In this document: positions 21,396 to 30,571 of the stretch, in pieces
Layout: every line of letters begins with the position of its first letter
Position numbering within the stretch: the first letter of the stretch is position 1
NCBI GenBank assembly: GCA_029257775.1
Contig: JARIAQ010000005.1
Span: 1-32,437 of the forward strand
DNA length: 32,437 nt
Origin: Blautia sp.
Lineage (GTDB): Bacteria > Bacillota > Clostridia > Lachnospirales > Lachnospiraceae
Reading direction: 5' to 3'
The notes under the pieces: model-generated
Databases searched by the model: none
What the model was told of the DNA's origin: nothing
Seen by the model: the letters and a program-made list of their open reading frames with translations, nothing else
Made by a program: the position numbers and the translations under genes

Positions 21396-23156
21396 ATGGA
21401 TTTTTTTAGTGTGTTAAGTATGATTGGAGGTTTGGCACTTTTCCTATACGGAATGCATGTTATGGGAGAGGGACTTTCTAAAGTTTCCGGTGGAAAAATG
21501 GAAAAAATTTTAGAAGGACTTACTTCTAATCCTTTAAAGGCAGTAGGATTAGGTGCATTAGTAACAGCAGTAATTCAGTCGTCTTCTGCTACAACCGTTA
21601 TGGTTGTGGGATTTGTAAATTCAGGTATTATGAAGCTATCTCAGGCAGTAGGTGTAATTATGGGTGCCAATATTGGTACAACCATTACTTCATGGATTTT
21701 GAGTCTTTCTGGAATTGAAAGTGACAGCTTTTTTATTCAGATGTTTAAACCTACATCTTTTTCTCCGATTTTGGCAATTGTGGGTGTAGGTTTTCTTCTA
21801 TTTGCAAAAAGTGAGAAGAAGAAAGATATTGGTACAATTTTTCTTGGTTTTGCAGTTTTGATGTTTGGGATGGAAAGTATGAGTACAGCAGTAAAACCTC
21901 TGGCTGACGTGCCGGAATTTACTGGGATTTTAACTACTTTTTCTAATCCATTGTTGGGGATGTTAGCAGGAGCACTTCTTACAGCAGTAATTCAGAGCTC
22001 TTCTGCATCAGTAGGAATTTTACAGGCTCTTTGTGTAACTGGAGCGGTTAGTTATAGTGTGGCAATTCCCATTATCTTAGGACAGAATATTGGTACTTGT
22101 GTAACGGCGCTCTTATCGGCTATTGGGGCAAAGAAAAATGCCAAAAGAGCTGCTATGGTACACTTGTATTTTAATATTATTGGTACGACAGTGTTTTTAG
22201 TGGTGTTTTATGGCTTAAACATGGTGTTGGATTTTGGCTTTATGAGTCAGGCAGCAGATGCAGCAGGTATTGCAGTTGCGCATAGTGCATTTAATATATT
22301 TGCTACAGCTATTTTACTTCCATTTTCATCTGGATTGGAAAAACTGGCATGTCTTACAATTCGTGATGAGGAAGAAACAGTACCTCAGTCAGAAGCAGCG
22401 CAGCTTTTAGATGTACGTTTTTTAGAAAAACCAGCATTTGCTATGGAACAGAGTCGTAATGCAGCAAAGAGAATGGCAGAAGCATCAAAAGAGGCTTTGT
22501 TTACAGCGCTTTCTATGTTAGGTGAATACAGAGAAGCAGATGCACAAAAAGTTGTTGCCGAGGAAAATAATGTAGATGAATACGAAGATGCTTTGGGCAG
22601 CTATTTAGTAAAATTAGGCCAGAAGGATTTAACGGTTCATGATAGCAGAGATTTATCAATTATTTTACATTGTATTGGTGATTTTGAAAGAATTTCTGAC
22701 CATGCAGTGAATATTATGGAATCAGCGCAGGAGTTACATGAAAAAAATTTGAAATTCTCTGAAAAGGCGTTGGAAGAATTAAAGGTAATTTCAAAAGCAG
22801 TAGTAGATATTGTGAATATTTCGTATGATGTGTTTGAAAATACGAAGATAGAAAGTGCTAAAAAGGTAGAGCCTTTAGAAGAAATTATTGATGAATTAAA
22901 TCAGGAATTAAAATCACGTCATGTAAGACGATTAAGAGAAGGTAAGTGTACCATTGAACAAGGATTTGTTTTATCAGACATTACTACAAGTTTGGAGAGA
23001 ATTGCGGATCATTGTTCCAATATAGCAGTGTGCATTTTACAGGTGGCAGAGGATAGCTTTGACACGCACAGTTATTTAAATACAGTAAAAAGAGAGGATA
23101 ATGCAACTTTCCAGAAACGAATGGAAGAAACAAGAAAGCAGTATCCATTGCCATAA
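21396..23156 (+). CDS. Na+/phosphate cotransporter family protein with C-terminal PhoU-like domain
   Basis: A 586-residue inner-membrane importer of the NptA/PNaS family. The membrane half (~1-320) contains the two inverted repeats with their QSSSA signatures: VTAVIQSSSATTVMVVGF near residue 60 and LTAVIQSSSASVGILQAL near 195. GANIGTT and GQNIGTC follow them. These stretches form the substrate and sodium site. The C-terminal ~230 residues are PhoU-like helices (RNAAKRMAEASKEAL, LHCIGDFERISDHAVNI, DITTSLERIADHCSNIA), typical of this subfamily and thought to tune uptake. A PhoB/PhoR-like pair follows 20 nt downstream, so transport and sensing are probably one operon. The start has RBS AGAGGAG. 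Confidence 0.95.
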   Translation: MDFFSVLSMIGGLALFLYGMHVMGEGLSKVSGGKMEKILEGLTSNPLKAVGLGALVTAVIQSSSATTVMVVGFVNSGIMKLSQAVGVIMGANIGTTITSWILSLSGIESDSFFIQMFKPTSFSPILAIVGVGFLLFAKSEKKKDIGTIFLGFAVLMFGMESMSTAVKPLADVPEFTGILTTFSNPLLGMLAGALLTAVIQSSSASVGILQALCVTGAVSYSVAIPIILGQNIGTCVTALLSAIGAKKNAKRAAMVHLYFNIIGTTVFLVVFYGLNMVLDFGFMSQAADAAGIAVAHSAFNIFATAILLPFSSGLEKLACLTIRDEEETVPQSEAAQLLDVRFLEKPAFAMEQSRNAAKRMAEASKEALFTALSMLGEYREADAQKVVAEENNVDEYEDALGSYLVKLGQKDLTVHDSRDLSIILHCIGDFERISDHAVNIMESAQELHEKNLKFSEKALEELKVISKAVVDIVNISYDVFENTKIESAKKVEPLEEIIDELNQELKSRHVRRLREGKCTIEQGFVLSDITTSLERIADHCSNIAVCILQVAEDSFDTHSYLNTVKREDNATFQKRMEETRKQYPLP

Positions 23157-23176
23157 TAGGAAGACGAGGAAAATAC

Positions 23177-23848
23177 ATGATTTATTGTGTAGAAGATGAA
23201 AGAAATATAAGGGAACTTTTGGTGTATACTCTTGGAACTACGGGATTTGAAGCCAAGGGATTAAGTGATGGAAAAGAGCTTAAAAAAGCTTTAAAAGAAG
23301 AATTGCCTGAACTGATTTTACTTGATATTATGCTTCCGGGAGAAGATGGATATAGTCTTTTGGAAGAGTTAAAAAAAGAGCCATGCACCAGTGAGATTCC
23401 CGTCATTATGGTAACAGCAAAAGAAGCAGAATATGATAAAGTACGGGGTCTGGAAGGTGGAGCGGATGATTACATCACAAAACCTTTCGGAATGATGGAA
23501 TTTTTAGCAAGAGTTAAGGCAGTTCTTCGAAGAAGTAAAAAACATGCATCTAAGAAGGAATATTGCTTTAAAGGATTGACTGTGAATGTAGAGCGACATC
23601 AAGTTTTTGATCGTGATAGAGCAGTAGAACTTACGCTAAAAGAGTTTGATTTGTTACGTTATCTGATGGAAAATAAAGGAATTGTATTGAGCAGGGATGA
23701 AATTTTAGAAAAAATATGGGGATATGAATGTGCGGGAGAGACAAGAACCGTAGATGTACATATCAGAACGCTTAGACAAAAGCTGGGAGATTCAGGCTTT
23801 TTGATTGAGACTGTAAGAGGTGTGGGCTATCGGATTGGAGACAGCTGA
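23177..23848 (+). CDS. PhoB-like OmpR-family response regulator
   Basis: A 223-residue transcription factor. The receiver domain (1-~115) has the acidic pair in CVEDE, the phosphoacceptor Asp50 in LLDIMLPGEDGY, the Thr in MVTAKE and the Lys in ITKPFG. The C-terminal winged-helix domain (~125-223) ends with the OmpR pattern TVDVHIRTLRQKLGD...IETVRGVGYRI. Its stop overlaps the start of the kinase gene by one base (TGATG). The gene begins 20 nt after the phosphate symporter, which together with the boxes upstream suggests phosphate control. PhoB-type assignment is by similarity and context. Confidence 0.92.
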   Translation: MIYCVEDERNIRELLVYTLGTTGFEAKGLSDGKELKKALKEELPELILLDIMLPGEDGYSLLEELKKEPCTSEIPVIMVTAKEAEYDKVRGLEGGADDYITKPFGMMEFLARVKAVLRRSKKHASKKEYCFKGLTVNVERHQVFDRDRAVELTLKEFDLLRYLMENKGIVLSRDEILEKIWGYECAGETRTVDVHIRTLRQKLGDSGFLIETVRGVGYRIGDS

Positions 23849-25191
23849 TGAAACAGAGAATTATGAATCATGTAGGAGTGCTGGTGGCATTGGGGATTTT
23901 TTTAAGTTTCCTTGCCGCCAGTGGCATTATGTATGACAAATATAATAATTATATGCAGCAAGATGTAAAAAATGAGACAGAATATATTCGTTATGCTTTA
24001 AAAAATATGGGGACAGAATATCTTACACAGGAAATGGGACAGCTCACAACTAGTCGGATTACTCTTTTAGATCCGGAAGGAACAATTTTATATGATTCAG
24101 AACGTTATCCAAATGAAATGGAGAATCATGGGAATCGTCCAGAAATTCAAGCTGCCATGGAAAAAGGAGAAGGGGAATTAATCCGTTTTTCCGAGACCCT
24201 TTCCCAACAGACATTTTATTATGCGGTGAAATTGGATAATGGAAATATTTTAAGAATTTCCAAAACAACGGATAGTGTTTTTCATACAATGGTTTCTAGT
24301 TTTACACTGATGGGCATTTTATTTTTGATTATTTTTACATTAGGGGTTATTTTAATTGAGCGACAAACAAAAAAGTTAATTGACCCTATTAACCAACTGG
24401 ATTTAGAGAATCCCTTAAAAAATGTAGAATATGAAGAACTTCGTCCTCTTTTAAATCGTGTAGATGAGCAGAATAAGCAAATTGCCAGTCAGGTGAAAGA
24501 ATTAAAGCAGGCAGAAGCTGTACGTCGTGAGTTTTCAGCAAATGTTTCCCATGAATTAAAAACTCCACTGATGTCCATATCTGGTTACGCTGAAATCATG
24601 AAAAATGGGATGGTAAGAACCCAGGATATTCCTGAATTTGCAGGACGTATTTATGATGAAGCCAGTCGTTTGACTAGCTTAGTACAGGATATTATTGAAA
24701 TTTCTAAGTTAGATGAAAAAAGCGGAGAAATGCCTTTTGAAATGGTAGATCTTTATGAAATTGCACAGGATATTTGTCAAAATTTAACTTTGCAGTCAAA
24801 AAAGAAAAATGTGACACTTTCTATAGAGGGAAGTAATGTGGAAATTTATGGAGTGCGCCATATTTTATATGAGATGTGTTATAATCTGGTGGATAATGCT
24901 ATGAAATATAATAGAGAAGGTGGATATGTAAAGGTTTCTTTAAGTGATACAAAAGATCAAGTCACTTTTTCTGTAGAAGATAATGGAATTGGAATTGCGA
25001 AAGAAGAGCAGGAGCGAATTTTTGAACGCTTTTATCGAGTGGATAAAAGTCATTCTAGAAAAACAGGAGGAACAGGTTTAGGACTTTCTATTGTAAAACA
25101 TGGGGCAGCTCTTCATCACGCACAAATTATTTTAGATAGCCAGCCAGATAGAGGAACACAAATTCAAATTCAGTTTAAAAAAATTGTATAA
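23848..25191 (+). CDS. PhoR-like membrane sensor histidine kinase
   Basis: A 447-residue kinase partner of the preceding regulator. Two membrane segments (residues ~8-28 and ~150-172) bracket an extracytoplasmic sensor domain with a PAS/CACHE-like line (ITLLDPEGTILYDSE). The cytoplasmic part has a coiled linker, the H box ANVSHELKTPL (His235), the N box NLVDNAMKYN, G1 DNGIGIAKEEQERIFERFYR and G2 GGTGLGLSIV. All catalytic motifs are intact. There is no cytoplasmic PAS domain of the classical PhoR type. It is the last gene of the phosphate operon and ends just before a terminator facing trkH. Confidence 0.92.
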   Translation: MKQRIMNHVGVLVALGIFLSFLAASGIMYDKYNNYMQQDVKNETEYIRYALKNMGTEYLTQEMGQLTTSRITLLDPEGTILYDSERYPNEMENHGNRPEIQAAMEKGEGELIRFSETLSQQTFYYAVKLDNGNILRISKTTDSVFHTMVSSFTLMGILFLIIFTLGVILIERQTKKLIDPINQLDLENPLKNVEYEELRPLLNRVDEQNKQIASQVKELKQAEAVRREFSANVSHELKTPLMSISGYAEIMKNGMVRTQDIPEFAGRIYDEASRLTSLVQDIIEISKLDEKSGEMPFEMVDLYEIAQDICQNLTLQSKKKNVTLSIEGSNVEIYGVRHILYEMCYNLVDNAMKYNREGGYVKVSLSDTKDQVTFSVEDNGIGIAKEEQERIFERFYRVDKSHSRKTGGTGLGLSIVKHGAALHHAQIILDSQPDRGTQIQIQFKKIV

Positions 25192-25197
25192 TATAGG

Positions 25198-25227
25198 AGC
25201 TGTTGCACGGGGCAACAGCTTCTTTTT
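25198..25227. terminator. Terminator between the PhoR-like gene and trkH
   Basis: A perfect 9-bp stem (AGCTGTTGC at 25198-25206 with GCAACAGCT at 25212-25220), a 5-nt loop, then TCTTTTTTT. It clearly ends the rightward transcript. The leftward trkH transcript could also use it, though with a poor T tract. Confidence 0.85.
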
Positions 25228-26667
25228 TTAATATTTTTTCCATGTATCTCTTACAAATAATAATAGCATTGGAAATAGTTCCAATCTTCCGGCAAGCATA
25301 TCAAAAATGAGAACTAGCTTAGCACCATTGGAAAATATAGAAAAGTTTTGTGTAGGACCAACTAGTTCCAGTCCTGGACCAATATTATTCAGTGCTGCAG
25401 AAATACTTGTGAAGTTTGTTACCATATCAAATCCATCTAAGCTAATAAGAAGAATGGAAGAAGCAAAAACTAGCACATATGCAACGAGAAACACATTGGT
25501 GGAACGAACAACTTCATGTTCAAGAGTATGGCCATCTAGTTTCAACTTACGAACACAGCGCGGGTGCAGTAAGGTGTGTAGTTCTTTTTTTATTGTTTTG
25601 ATTAAGATAATAAAACGTGATACCTTAATACCGCCTCCTGTACTGCCAGCACATGCTCCAATAAACATTAAGAGGACTAAAATTGTTTTAGAAGTTTGGG
25701 GCCATAAGTTAAAATCAGTGGTTGCATATCCAGTAGTTGTGATAATAGAACCAACTTGAAAGGCTGCATGGCGCAGAGCTTCACCAATGCTGGAATAAAG
25801 GTGTGTAATATTTAAAGTAATAACGGTAATTGAAGCAAAAATAATACCTAAATAGCAACGTACTTCTTCCATACGGAAAGCTTGAGCAAATTTTTTACAC
25901 CAAAGCAAAAAATAAGCATTAAAATTGATACCAAACAAAATCATAAAAACAGTGACAACAATTTGTACATAAGAAGAATATCCGCCTATGCTGTCATTTT
26001 TAATACCAAACCCTCCCGTACCTGCAGTACCAAAGCTTGTTGTTAAAGAATCAAATAAAGGCAAGCCTCCTGCCAATAATAGAAGAATTTCTAGGATTGT
26101 TAAAACAATATAAATTACATACAGAATTTTAGCTGTGGATTTTACAGTAGGTCGCAGTTTACTTACAGATGGACCAGGACTTTCGGCTTTCATTAAGTTC
26201 ATATGAGATCCACCATGCATTTCCATAAAGGAAAGAAGGAATACTAGTACTCCCATTCCGCCAATCCAGTGAGTGAAGCTTCTCCATATAAGCATACAGC
26301 GAGGAAGTATTTCCACATCTTTTAAAATACTAGCACCAGTTGTGGTGAAACCAGATACTGTTTCAAAAAGAGCATCAATGGGATTACTTATAACACCGCT
26401 AAAAAGAAAAGGAAGTCCTCCCATAAAACTCAATATGATCCAACTTAGTGCAACAGTTACAAAACCTTCTTTAATATAGAAAATAGAATTTGTTGGCTTT
26501 TTATGTGTTAGAACTGTTCCAATTAAAACACATAAAAGTGCAGTAAATACAAAGGACCAACCACTATATTCCTGATAGATAAGGGCCGTAATGCAGGGAA
26601 GAAGCATGAAAGCAGCTTCAAAATATAGAACCCTGCCAATAATGGATTTTACAATTGAGTAATTCAT
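25228..26667 (-). CDS. trkH: Potassium uptake protein TrkH family (membrane subunit)
   Basis: A 479-residue channel-like membrane protein made of four linked M1-P-M2 pseudo-repeats. The selectivity-filter regions are recognisable: TVSGFTTTGAS, TSFGTAGTGGFG, ITTTGYATTDF and the last around NNIGPGLE. The connecting loop HWIGGMGVLVFLLSF is the common Trk/Ktr motif. It forms the K+ path and works with the cytoplasmic TrkA, encoded 15 nt upstream in the same direction. Length is in the usual range. The Gly residues of the filters are all present, so the channel looks functional. Confidence 0.95.
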   Translation of the reverse strand: MNYSIVKSIIGRVLYFEAAFMLLPCITALIYQEYSGWSFVFTALLCVLIGTVLTHKKPTNSIFYIKEGFVTVALSWIILSFMGGLPFLFSGVISNPIDALFETVSGFTTTGASILKDVEILPRCMLIWRSFTHWIGGMGVLVFLLSFMEMHGGSHMNLMKAESPGPSVSKLRPTVKSTAKILYVIYIVLTILEILLLLAGGLPLFDSLTTSFGTAGTGGFGIKNDSIGGYSSYVQIVVTVFMILFGINFNAYFLLWCKKFAQAFRMEEVRCYLGIIFASITVITLNITHLYSSIGEALRHAAFQVGSIITTTGYATTDFNLWPQTSKTILVLLMFIGACAGSTGGGIKVSRFIILIKTIKKELHTLLHPRCVRKLKLDGHTLEHEVVRSTNVFLVAYVLVFASSILLISLDGFDMVTNFTSISAALNNIGPGLELVGPTQNFSIFSNGAKLVLIFDMLAGRLELFPMLLLFVRDTWKKY

Positions 26668-26682
26668 AATATCTCCTGATTT

Positions 26683-28041
26683 TTATTTTTTCAGAATATC
26701 TTTTAAGTCATGTAAACCGAGGATCGTTGTGACTACAATAACAGTGTCACCTACCTGGATGGTATCTTGTCCTCTTGGAATCTGGATATTGCCATTTCGA
26801 TTAATGCAGGCAATTAACAGATTATCTTTTAAATTTAGGTTGTATAAAGGTGTATCTGTAATAGGAGAGCTTTCTTTTACAGCAAACTCAAGAGCTTCTG
26901 CCTGTCCATCTAAAATATGACAAAGAGTTTCTACATTGCTACTTAAAGAGTTTTCCATAGCACGTACATAACGTAGAATGTAGTCGGCAGTAATGTATTT
27001 TGGATAAATAACACTGCCTAAATCCAAACCATCAATAATATCATCAAAAGCAATACGATTTACCTTTGTAACCAGTTTTGCATGAGAATTCTTTTTAGCA
27101 AAAAGAGATAAGAGAATGTTTTCTTCATCCATATTAGTCAGGGTTACAAAAGCTTCAGTTTGTGTGAGTCCTTCTTCTAAAAGTAGCTTTTTATCTGTAC
27201 CATCACCACAGACAATAGTAGCTCTTGGTAAAAGCTCACTTAATTCCTCGCAACGTGATGTACGTGATTCTACCATACGAACATCGATTTTTAGTTCATC
27301 CAAAAGTGTTGCCAGATAATAGCCCAAAGTTCCCCCACCTACAATTAAAGCGTTTTTTACCTGATGGGTATTCACACCTATTTTTTGGAAAAATTTCGCT
27401 GAACTTGCAGGTGAGGCAATAATGGAAATAAAATCATAATCTTTTAAAACAAAATTGCCAGAGGGAATAAATACCTCATCTTCTCTTTCAACACCGCAGA
27501 TTAAAATATTGCATTTAAGTTTCTCTACAATTTCCATGATAGAGAGTCCGCCTAAACGGAATTCAGGTAAAATTTTAAATTTTAATAATTCTACTCTACC
27601 TTTGGCAAAAGTATCCAACTTAATGGCAGAAGGAAAACGAAGAAGTCTTGAAATTTCTAAGGCCGCAGAATATTCAGGATTGATAATCATAGAAATACCA
27701 AGGCTTTTTCGGATAAAGCTTCGTTCTTTATTGTAAATTGGATTGCGGACACGGGCAATTGTATGACATTTACTTACTTTCTTGGCAATGACACAACAAA
27801 GTAAATTCAATTCATCAGATCCTGTAACTGCAATCAAAATATGGGCATCTTCAATGCCAGCTTCTGAAAGAACATTGACACTGGATCCATTTCCTGTAAT
27901 TCCCATAACATCAATGTTTTCCGAAAGTTGCTGAATTTTTTGTGGGTTTGTATCAATAACCACAAGGTCATGCTGCTCGTAACTAAGTTGTTCCGCTAAG
28001 GTACTTCCAATTTTGCCGCAGCCCACAATAATAATCTTCAT
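26683..28041 (-). CDS. trkA: Potassium uptake regulatory protein TrkA
   Basis: A 452-residue cytoplasmic gating subunit of the Trk K+ uptake system. It is a tandem of two RCK units: residues ~1-220 with the Rossmann motif IVGCGKIGSTLAEQL and ~225-452 with IVGGGTLGYYLATLL. Each is followed by a TrkA-C domain (FKILPEFRLGGLSIMEI; IQIPRGQDTIQVGDTVIVV). NAD(H) or nucleotide binding at these motifs controls the channel. The start at 28041 is chosen because GGAGG lies 5 nt before it. An in-frame TTG at 28053 lies in that RBS and is rejected. It precedes trkH by 15 nt. Confidence 0.95.
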   Translation of the reverse strand: MKIIIVGCGKIGSTLAEQLSYEQHDLVVIDTNPQKIQQLSENIDVMGITGNGSSVNVLSEAGIEDAHILIAVTGSDELNLLCCVIAKKVSKCHTIARVRNPIYNKERSFIRKSLGISMIINPEYSAALEISRLLRFPSAIKLDTFAKGRVELLKFKILPEFRLGGLSIMEIVEKLKCNILICGVEREDEVFIPSGNFVLKDYDFISIIASPASSAKFFQKIGVNTHQVKNALIVGGGTLGYYLATLLDELKIDVRMVESRTSRCEELSELLPRATIVCGDGTDKKLLLEEGLTQTEAFVTLTNMDEENILLSLFAKKNSHAKLVTKVNRIAFDDIIDGLDLGSVIYPKYITADYILRYVRAMENSLSSNVETLCHILDGQAEALEFAVKESSPITDTPLYNLNLKDNLLIACINRNGNIQIPRGQDTIQVGDTVIVVTTILGLHDLKDILKK

Positions 28042-28045
28042 AAGA

Positions 28046-28050
28046 ACCTC
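28046..28050 (-). promoter_or_regulatory. RBS that sets the trkA start
   Basis: GGAGG on the minus strand, 5 nt before the ATG at 28041. It overlaps the alternative upstream TTG, which excludes that codon as the start. Confidence 0.7.
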
Positions 28051-28116
28051 CAAACACTATTAAGATAATATAAAAAACATAAGAATAAAATAAAGATTAT
28101 ATAAAAATCAAGTTAC

Positions 28117-28144
28117 ATTATAACACTAATAAGTATATTTGCAA
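28117..28144 (-). promoter_or_regulatory. Probable promoter of trkA-trkH
   Basis: On the minus strand TTGCAA (28144-28139), a 16-nt spacer and a perfect TATAAT (28122-28117). Confidence 0.6.
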
Positions 28145-28151
28145 TGAATAT

Positions 28152-28180
28152 TTGACAAAGAATACGGTTTTTGATATATC
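28152..28180 (+). promoter_or_regulatory. Probable promoter of the small Cys protein-proA-CPBP operon
   Basis: A perfect -35 TTGACA (28152-28157), a 17-nt spacer and a moderate -10 TATATC (28175-28180). Confidence 0.5.
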
Positions 28181-28211
28181 TGAAAGGAACGTATGGAAAG
28201 GAAATGAAAAA

Positions 28212-28406
28212 ATGCTAAAAAAATCAAGAAAAACAGTGAGCTGTGAGTATTGTAGTAATTATATTTATGATGAAGATTTGGGATATTATATTTGTGATGT
28301 GAATTTAGATGAAGATGAGATGAGCCGCTTTCTATCAGATACTTTTTATAATTGTCCTTATTTTCAAATGGATGATGAATATAAGATTGTAAGAAAGCAG
28401 ATGTAG
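28212..28406 (+). CDS. Small four-cysteine protein, probably DUF6472 family
   Basis: A 64-residue acidic protein, unusually conserved-looking. It has C-E-Y-C-S-N-Y near the N-terminus, then YDEDLGYYICDVNLDEDEM, and a final NCPYFQ before EYKIVRKQM. The four Cys (C-x2-C ... C ... C-P) could hold one metal ion such as zinc. I recall short proteins of this pattern in Lachnospiraceae as DUF6472; no function is known to me. The ATG at 28212 follows GGAAAGGAAAT and is better than upstream ATGs that would add a non-conserved extension. It lies 72 nt before the chosen proA start in the same direction, so the two are probably cotranscribed. Confidence 0.65.
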   Translation: MLKKSRKTVSCEYCSNYIYDEDLGYYICDVNLDEDEMSRFLSDTFYNCPYFQMDDEYKIVRKQM

Positions 28407-28478
28407 AAAAGATTGCGCTATATGGGCAGAATGGATATAATGGAAAATAAGTGTTATCTAGATGGAGTAAAGGATGAG

Positions 28479-29777
28479 ATGAATATGGATATGAGAAATG
28501 AAGTAAAAAATATGAAGGCTGATAGTTCTAAAATGGCAGCTCTTTCCCTGGAAATAAGAAATCAGGCATTAAAAGCAGCAGCTTTAGGATTACAAGAGCA
28601 GAAAAATAAAATTTTTCAGGCTAATAAAGAAGATCTAGAAGGGGCAAAAAGCGCAGGTGTATTGCCATCTGTAAGAAAACGATTGAAGTTTGATGAAACA
28701 AAACTAAATGCAGTAATAGAAGGAATAGAACAGCTAATTAAGTTGCCCGATCCGTTGTCTAAAATACAACTGGCAAGAAAATTAGATGACAATTTAAAAC
28801 TGTACAGAGTGACCTGTCCAATTGGAGTGATTGGTGTTATTTTTGAAGCCAGACCAGATGCTTTGGTGCAGATATCTTCCCTTTGTATTAAAAGCGGAAA
28901 TTGTGCAGTATTAAAAGGAGGAAAGGAAACAGCCAGAACCAATAAGGTGTTATTTGATATTATTTATCAGGCAGTGATAAAATCCGGATTGCCAACGGGC
29001 TGTATGCTTCAGGCAGAGCAGCACCAGGAAATTGATGAGCTTTTAGCTTGTGATGATTGTGTGGATTTGCTAATTCCAAGAGGTTCTAATAGTTTTGTTC
29101 AATATATTATGAATCATACAAAAATTCCGGTTATGGGACATGCAGATGGAGTGTGTCATATTTATGTGGACAGCTCTTATGATAAAGGCAAAGCAATCCC
29201 TATTCTTATTGACGCTAAGACACAGTATACAGCTGCCTGCAATGCAGTGGAAACCTTGTTGGTTCATAGAGCTATTGCAGAGGAATTTCTGCCAGAAGTG
29301 GAAAAGGCTTTAACAGAAGCTGGTGTGAGTATAAGGGGGACAAAAGAAGTAGGCAAAATTATAGAATGTGAAGAAATGCAAGAAGAAGATTTTCATACAG
29401 AATATTTAGATATGACAATTTCTGTAAAGCTTGTATCTGACGTGGATGAGGCAATTTGTCATATTAATACTTATGGTTCTCATCACACAGATTGTATTTT
29501 AAGTGAAAATAAAGAAAATGTAGAAAGATTTATGCAGTTAGTAGATTCTGCTGGTGTATACCATAATTGTTCTACCAGATTTGCAGATGGATTTCGTTAT
29601 GGATTTGGGGCTGAAGTAGGCATTAGTACAGGAAAAATACACGCCAGAGGACCAGTAGGTTTGGAAGGATTGGTAACTTACAAATACAAATTATTTGGAC
29701 AAGGACAGATTGTAAGTGATTATGCCACAGGGAAAAAAGCGTTTCACTTTGAGGAAATAAGTGAGGGAAAGGAATAA
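28479..29777 (+). CDS. proA: Gamma-glutamyl phosphate reductase ProA
   Basis: A ~432-residue NADPH-dependent enzyme of the proline pathway. It reduces gamma-glutamyl phosphate to glutamate semialdehyde. Family stretches are CPIGVIGVIFEARPDALVQI, SGNCAVLKGGKE, PVMGHADGVCHIYVD, the active-site Cys in TAACNAVETLLVH, and the terminal STRFADGFRYGFGAEVGIST and GPVGLEGLVTYK. An open frame reaches back to a TTG at 28413, but the added residues are not ProA-like. AAAGGA at 28469-28474 precedes ATGs at 28479 and 28485, either of which fits the usual length. No proB is adjacent. The following gene starts at the next base after the stop. Confidence 0.94.
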   Translation: MNMDMRNEVKNMKADSSKMAALSLEIRNQALKAAALGLQEQKNKIFQANKEDLEGAKSAGVLPSVRKRLKFDETKLNAVIEGIEQLIKLPDPLSKIQLARKLDDNLKLYRVTCPIGVIGVIFEARPDALVQISSLCIKSGNCAVLKGGKETARTNKVLFDIIYQAVIKSGLPTGCMLQAEQHQEIDELLACDDCVDLLIPRGSNSFVQYIMNHTKIPVMGHADGVCHIYVDSSYDKGKAIPILIDAKTQYTAACNAVETLLVHRAIAEEFLPEVEKALTEAGVSIRGTKEVGKIIECEEMQEEDFHTEYLDMTISVKLVSDVDEAICHINTYGSHHTDCILSENKENVERFMQLVDSAGVYHNCSTRFADGFRYGFGAEVGISTGKIHARGPVGLEGLVTYKYKLFGQGQIVSDYATGKKAFHFEEISEGKE

Positions 29778-30500
29778 ATGGAAAAATCAAAAGCAATTTT
29801 GCAAAGTTTGTTACCGGTTGTAATGTGGCTGGCAGTTCAAAGTGTGGTAAGTCTTGTGTTTATAGTTTGGAGAGATTATCCACCCTATTTTGATGGTGTG
29901 TTGATTAATTTTGTGACATTAGTTATAGGGGCAATTTGGTATCGGAATCTAAAAAAGAAGGAAAAGACATATAAAATTGTTATTTCACCAGTAGCTTGGA
30001 TTGGTCTTGCTTTTTTAGGAGGAGCAATTCAATTCTGTACCAGTTTTGCAATAGCCGGGGTATCAGGACTATTTCCCCAGGAAATGGAAAATTACACAAA
30101 TGTTATGGAAAATCTGGGAATATATAGTCCTACTTTTTTCTCAGTAGTGTATACGATGATTTTGGCACCCTTTGTAGAGGAGCTGATTTTTAGAGGACTT
30201 ACTTTAAAGATATTAGAGAAAGCTTTTCCATTTTGGATTGCCAATTTTTTGCAGGCATTATATTTTGGAATTATACATGGCAATATGGTTCAGTCTACAT
30301 ACGCTTTTTTGGCAGGACTGTTGTTTGGTTTTGTAATGTATAAATATAAAAGTTTAAAATGTGTAATTTGGTGTCATTTTTTTGTGAATTTTTTAGGGAT
30401 TGTTTTAGGAATTTTTCCTATTCCTTTGTGGACAGGGGTTCTTCTTACCATAGTTCCTCTTGGAATTTTGTGGGGAATGGAAAAAAAGAAAAATACTTAA
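29778..30500 (+). CDS. CPBP (Abi) family intramembrane metalloprotease
   Basis: A 240-residue polytopic membrane protein with about six to seven hydrophobic segments. The CPBP motifs are in place: EELIFRG (the E-E-x3-R glutamates near residues 134-135), FGIIHGN with a His near 167, and the late CHFFVNF. These residues form the metal site of the Rce1-like protease fold. Family members process peptides or act in self-immunity; the substrate here is unknown. Its ATG directly follows the proA stop codon, which implies translational coupling, though a functional link to proline synthesis is not evident. Confidence 0.9.
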   Translation: MEKSKAILQSLLPVVMWLAVQSVVSLVFIVWRDYPPYFDGVLINFVTLVIGAIWYRNLKKKEKTYKIVISPVAWIGLAFLGGAIQFCTSFAIAGVSGLFPQEMENYTNVMENLGIYSPTFFSVVYTMILAPFVEELIFRGLTLKILEKAFPFWIANFLQALYFGIIHGNMVQSTYAFLAGLLFGFVMYKYKSLKCVIWCHFFVNFLGIVLGIFPIPLWTGVLLTIVPLGILWGMEKKKNT

Positions 30501-30504
30501 TGAG

Positions 30505-30551
30505 AAAATGCTGTAGTTTGAAAGAAAAATCCTTCGAACTACAGCATTTTT
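30505..30551. terminator. Bidirectional terminator between the CPBP gene and nagB
   Basis: A long hairpin. AAAATGCTGTAGTT (30505-30518) pairs perfectly with AACTACAGCATTTT (30537-30550), and the stem extends inward through TGAA/TTCG with a wobble. A and T tracts at the two ends serve both converging genes. Confidence 0.88.
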
Positions 30552-30571
30552 AGTTTAACATGTAATATGTA

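Noticed and set aside
28413-28478. Extended start of ProA at TTG 28413
   Set aside because: The added residues have no ProA similarity and no RBS. AAAGGA lies just before the ATGs at 28479 and 28485.
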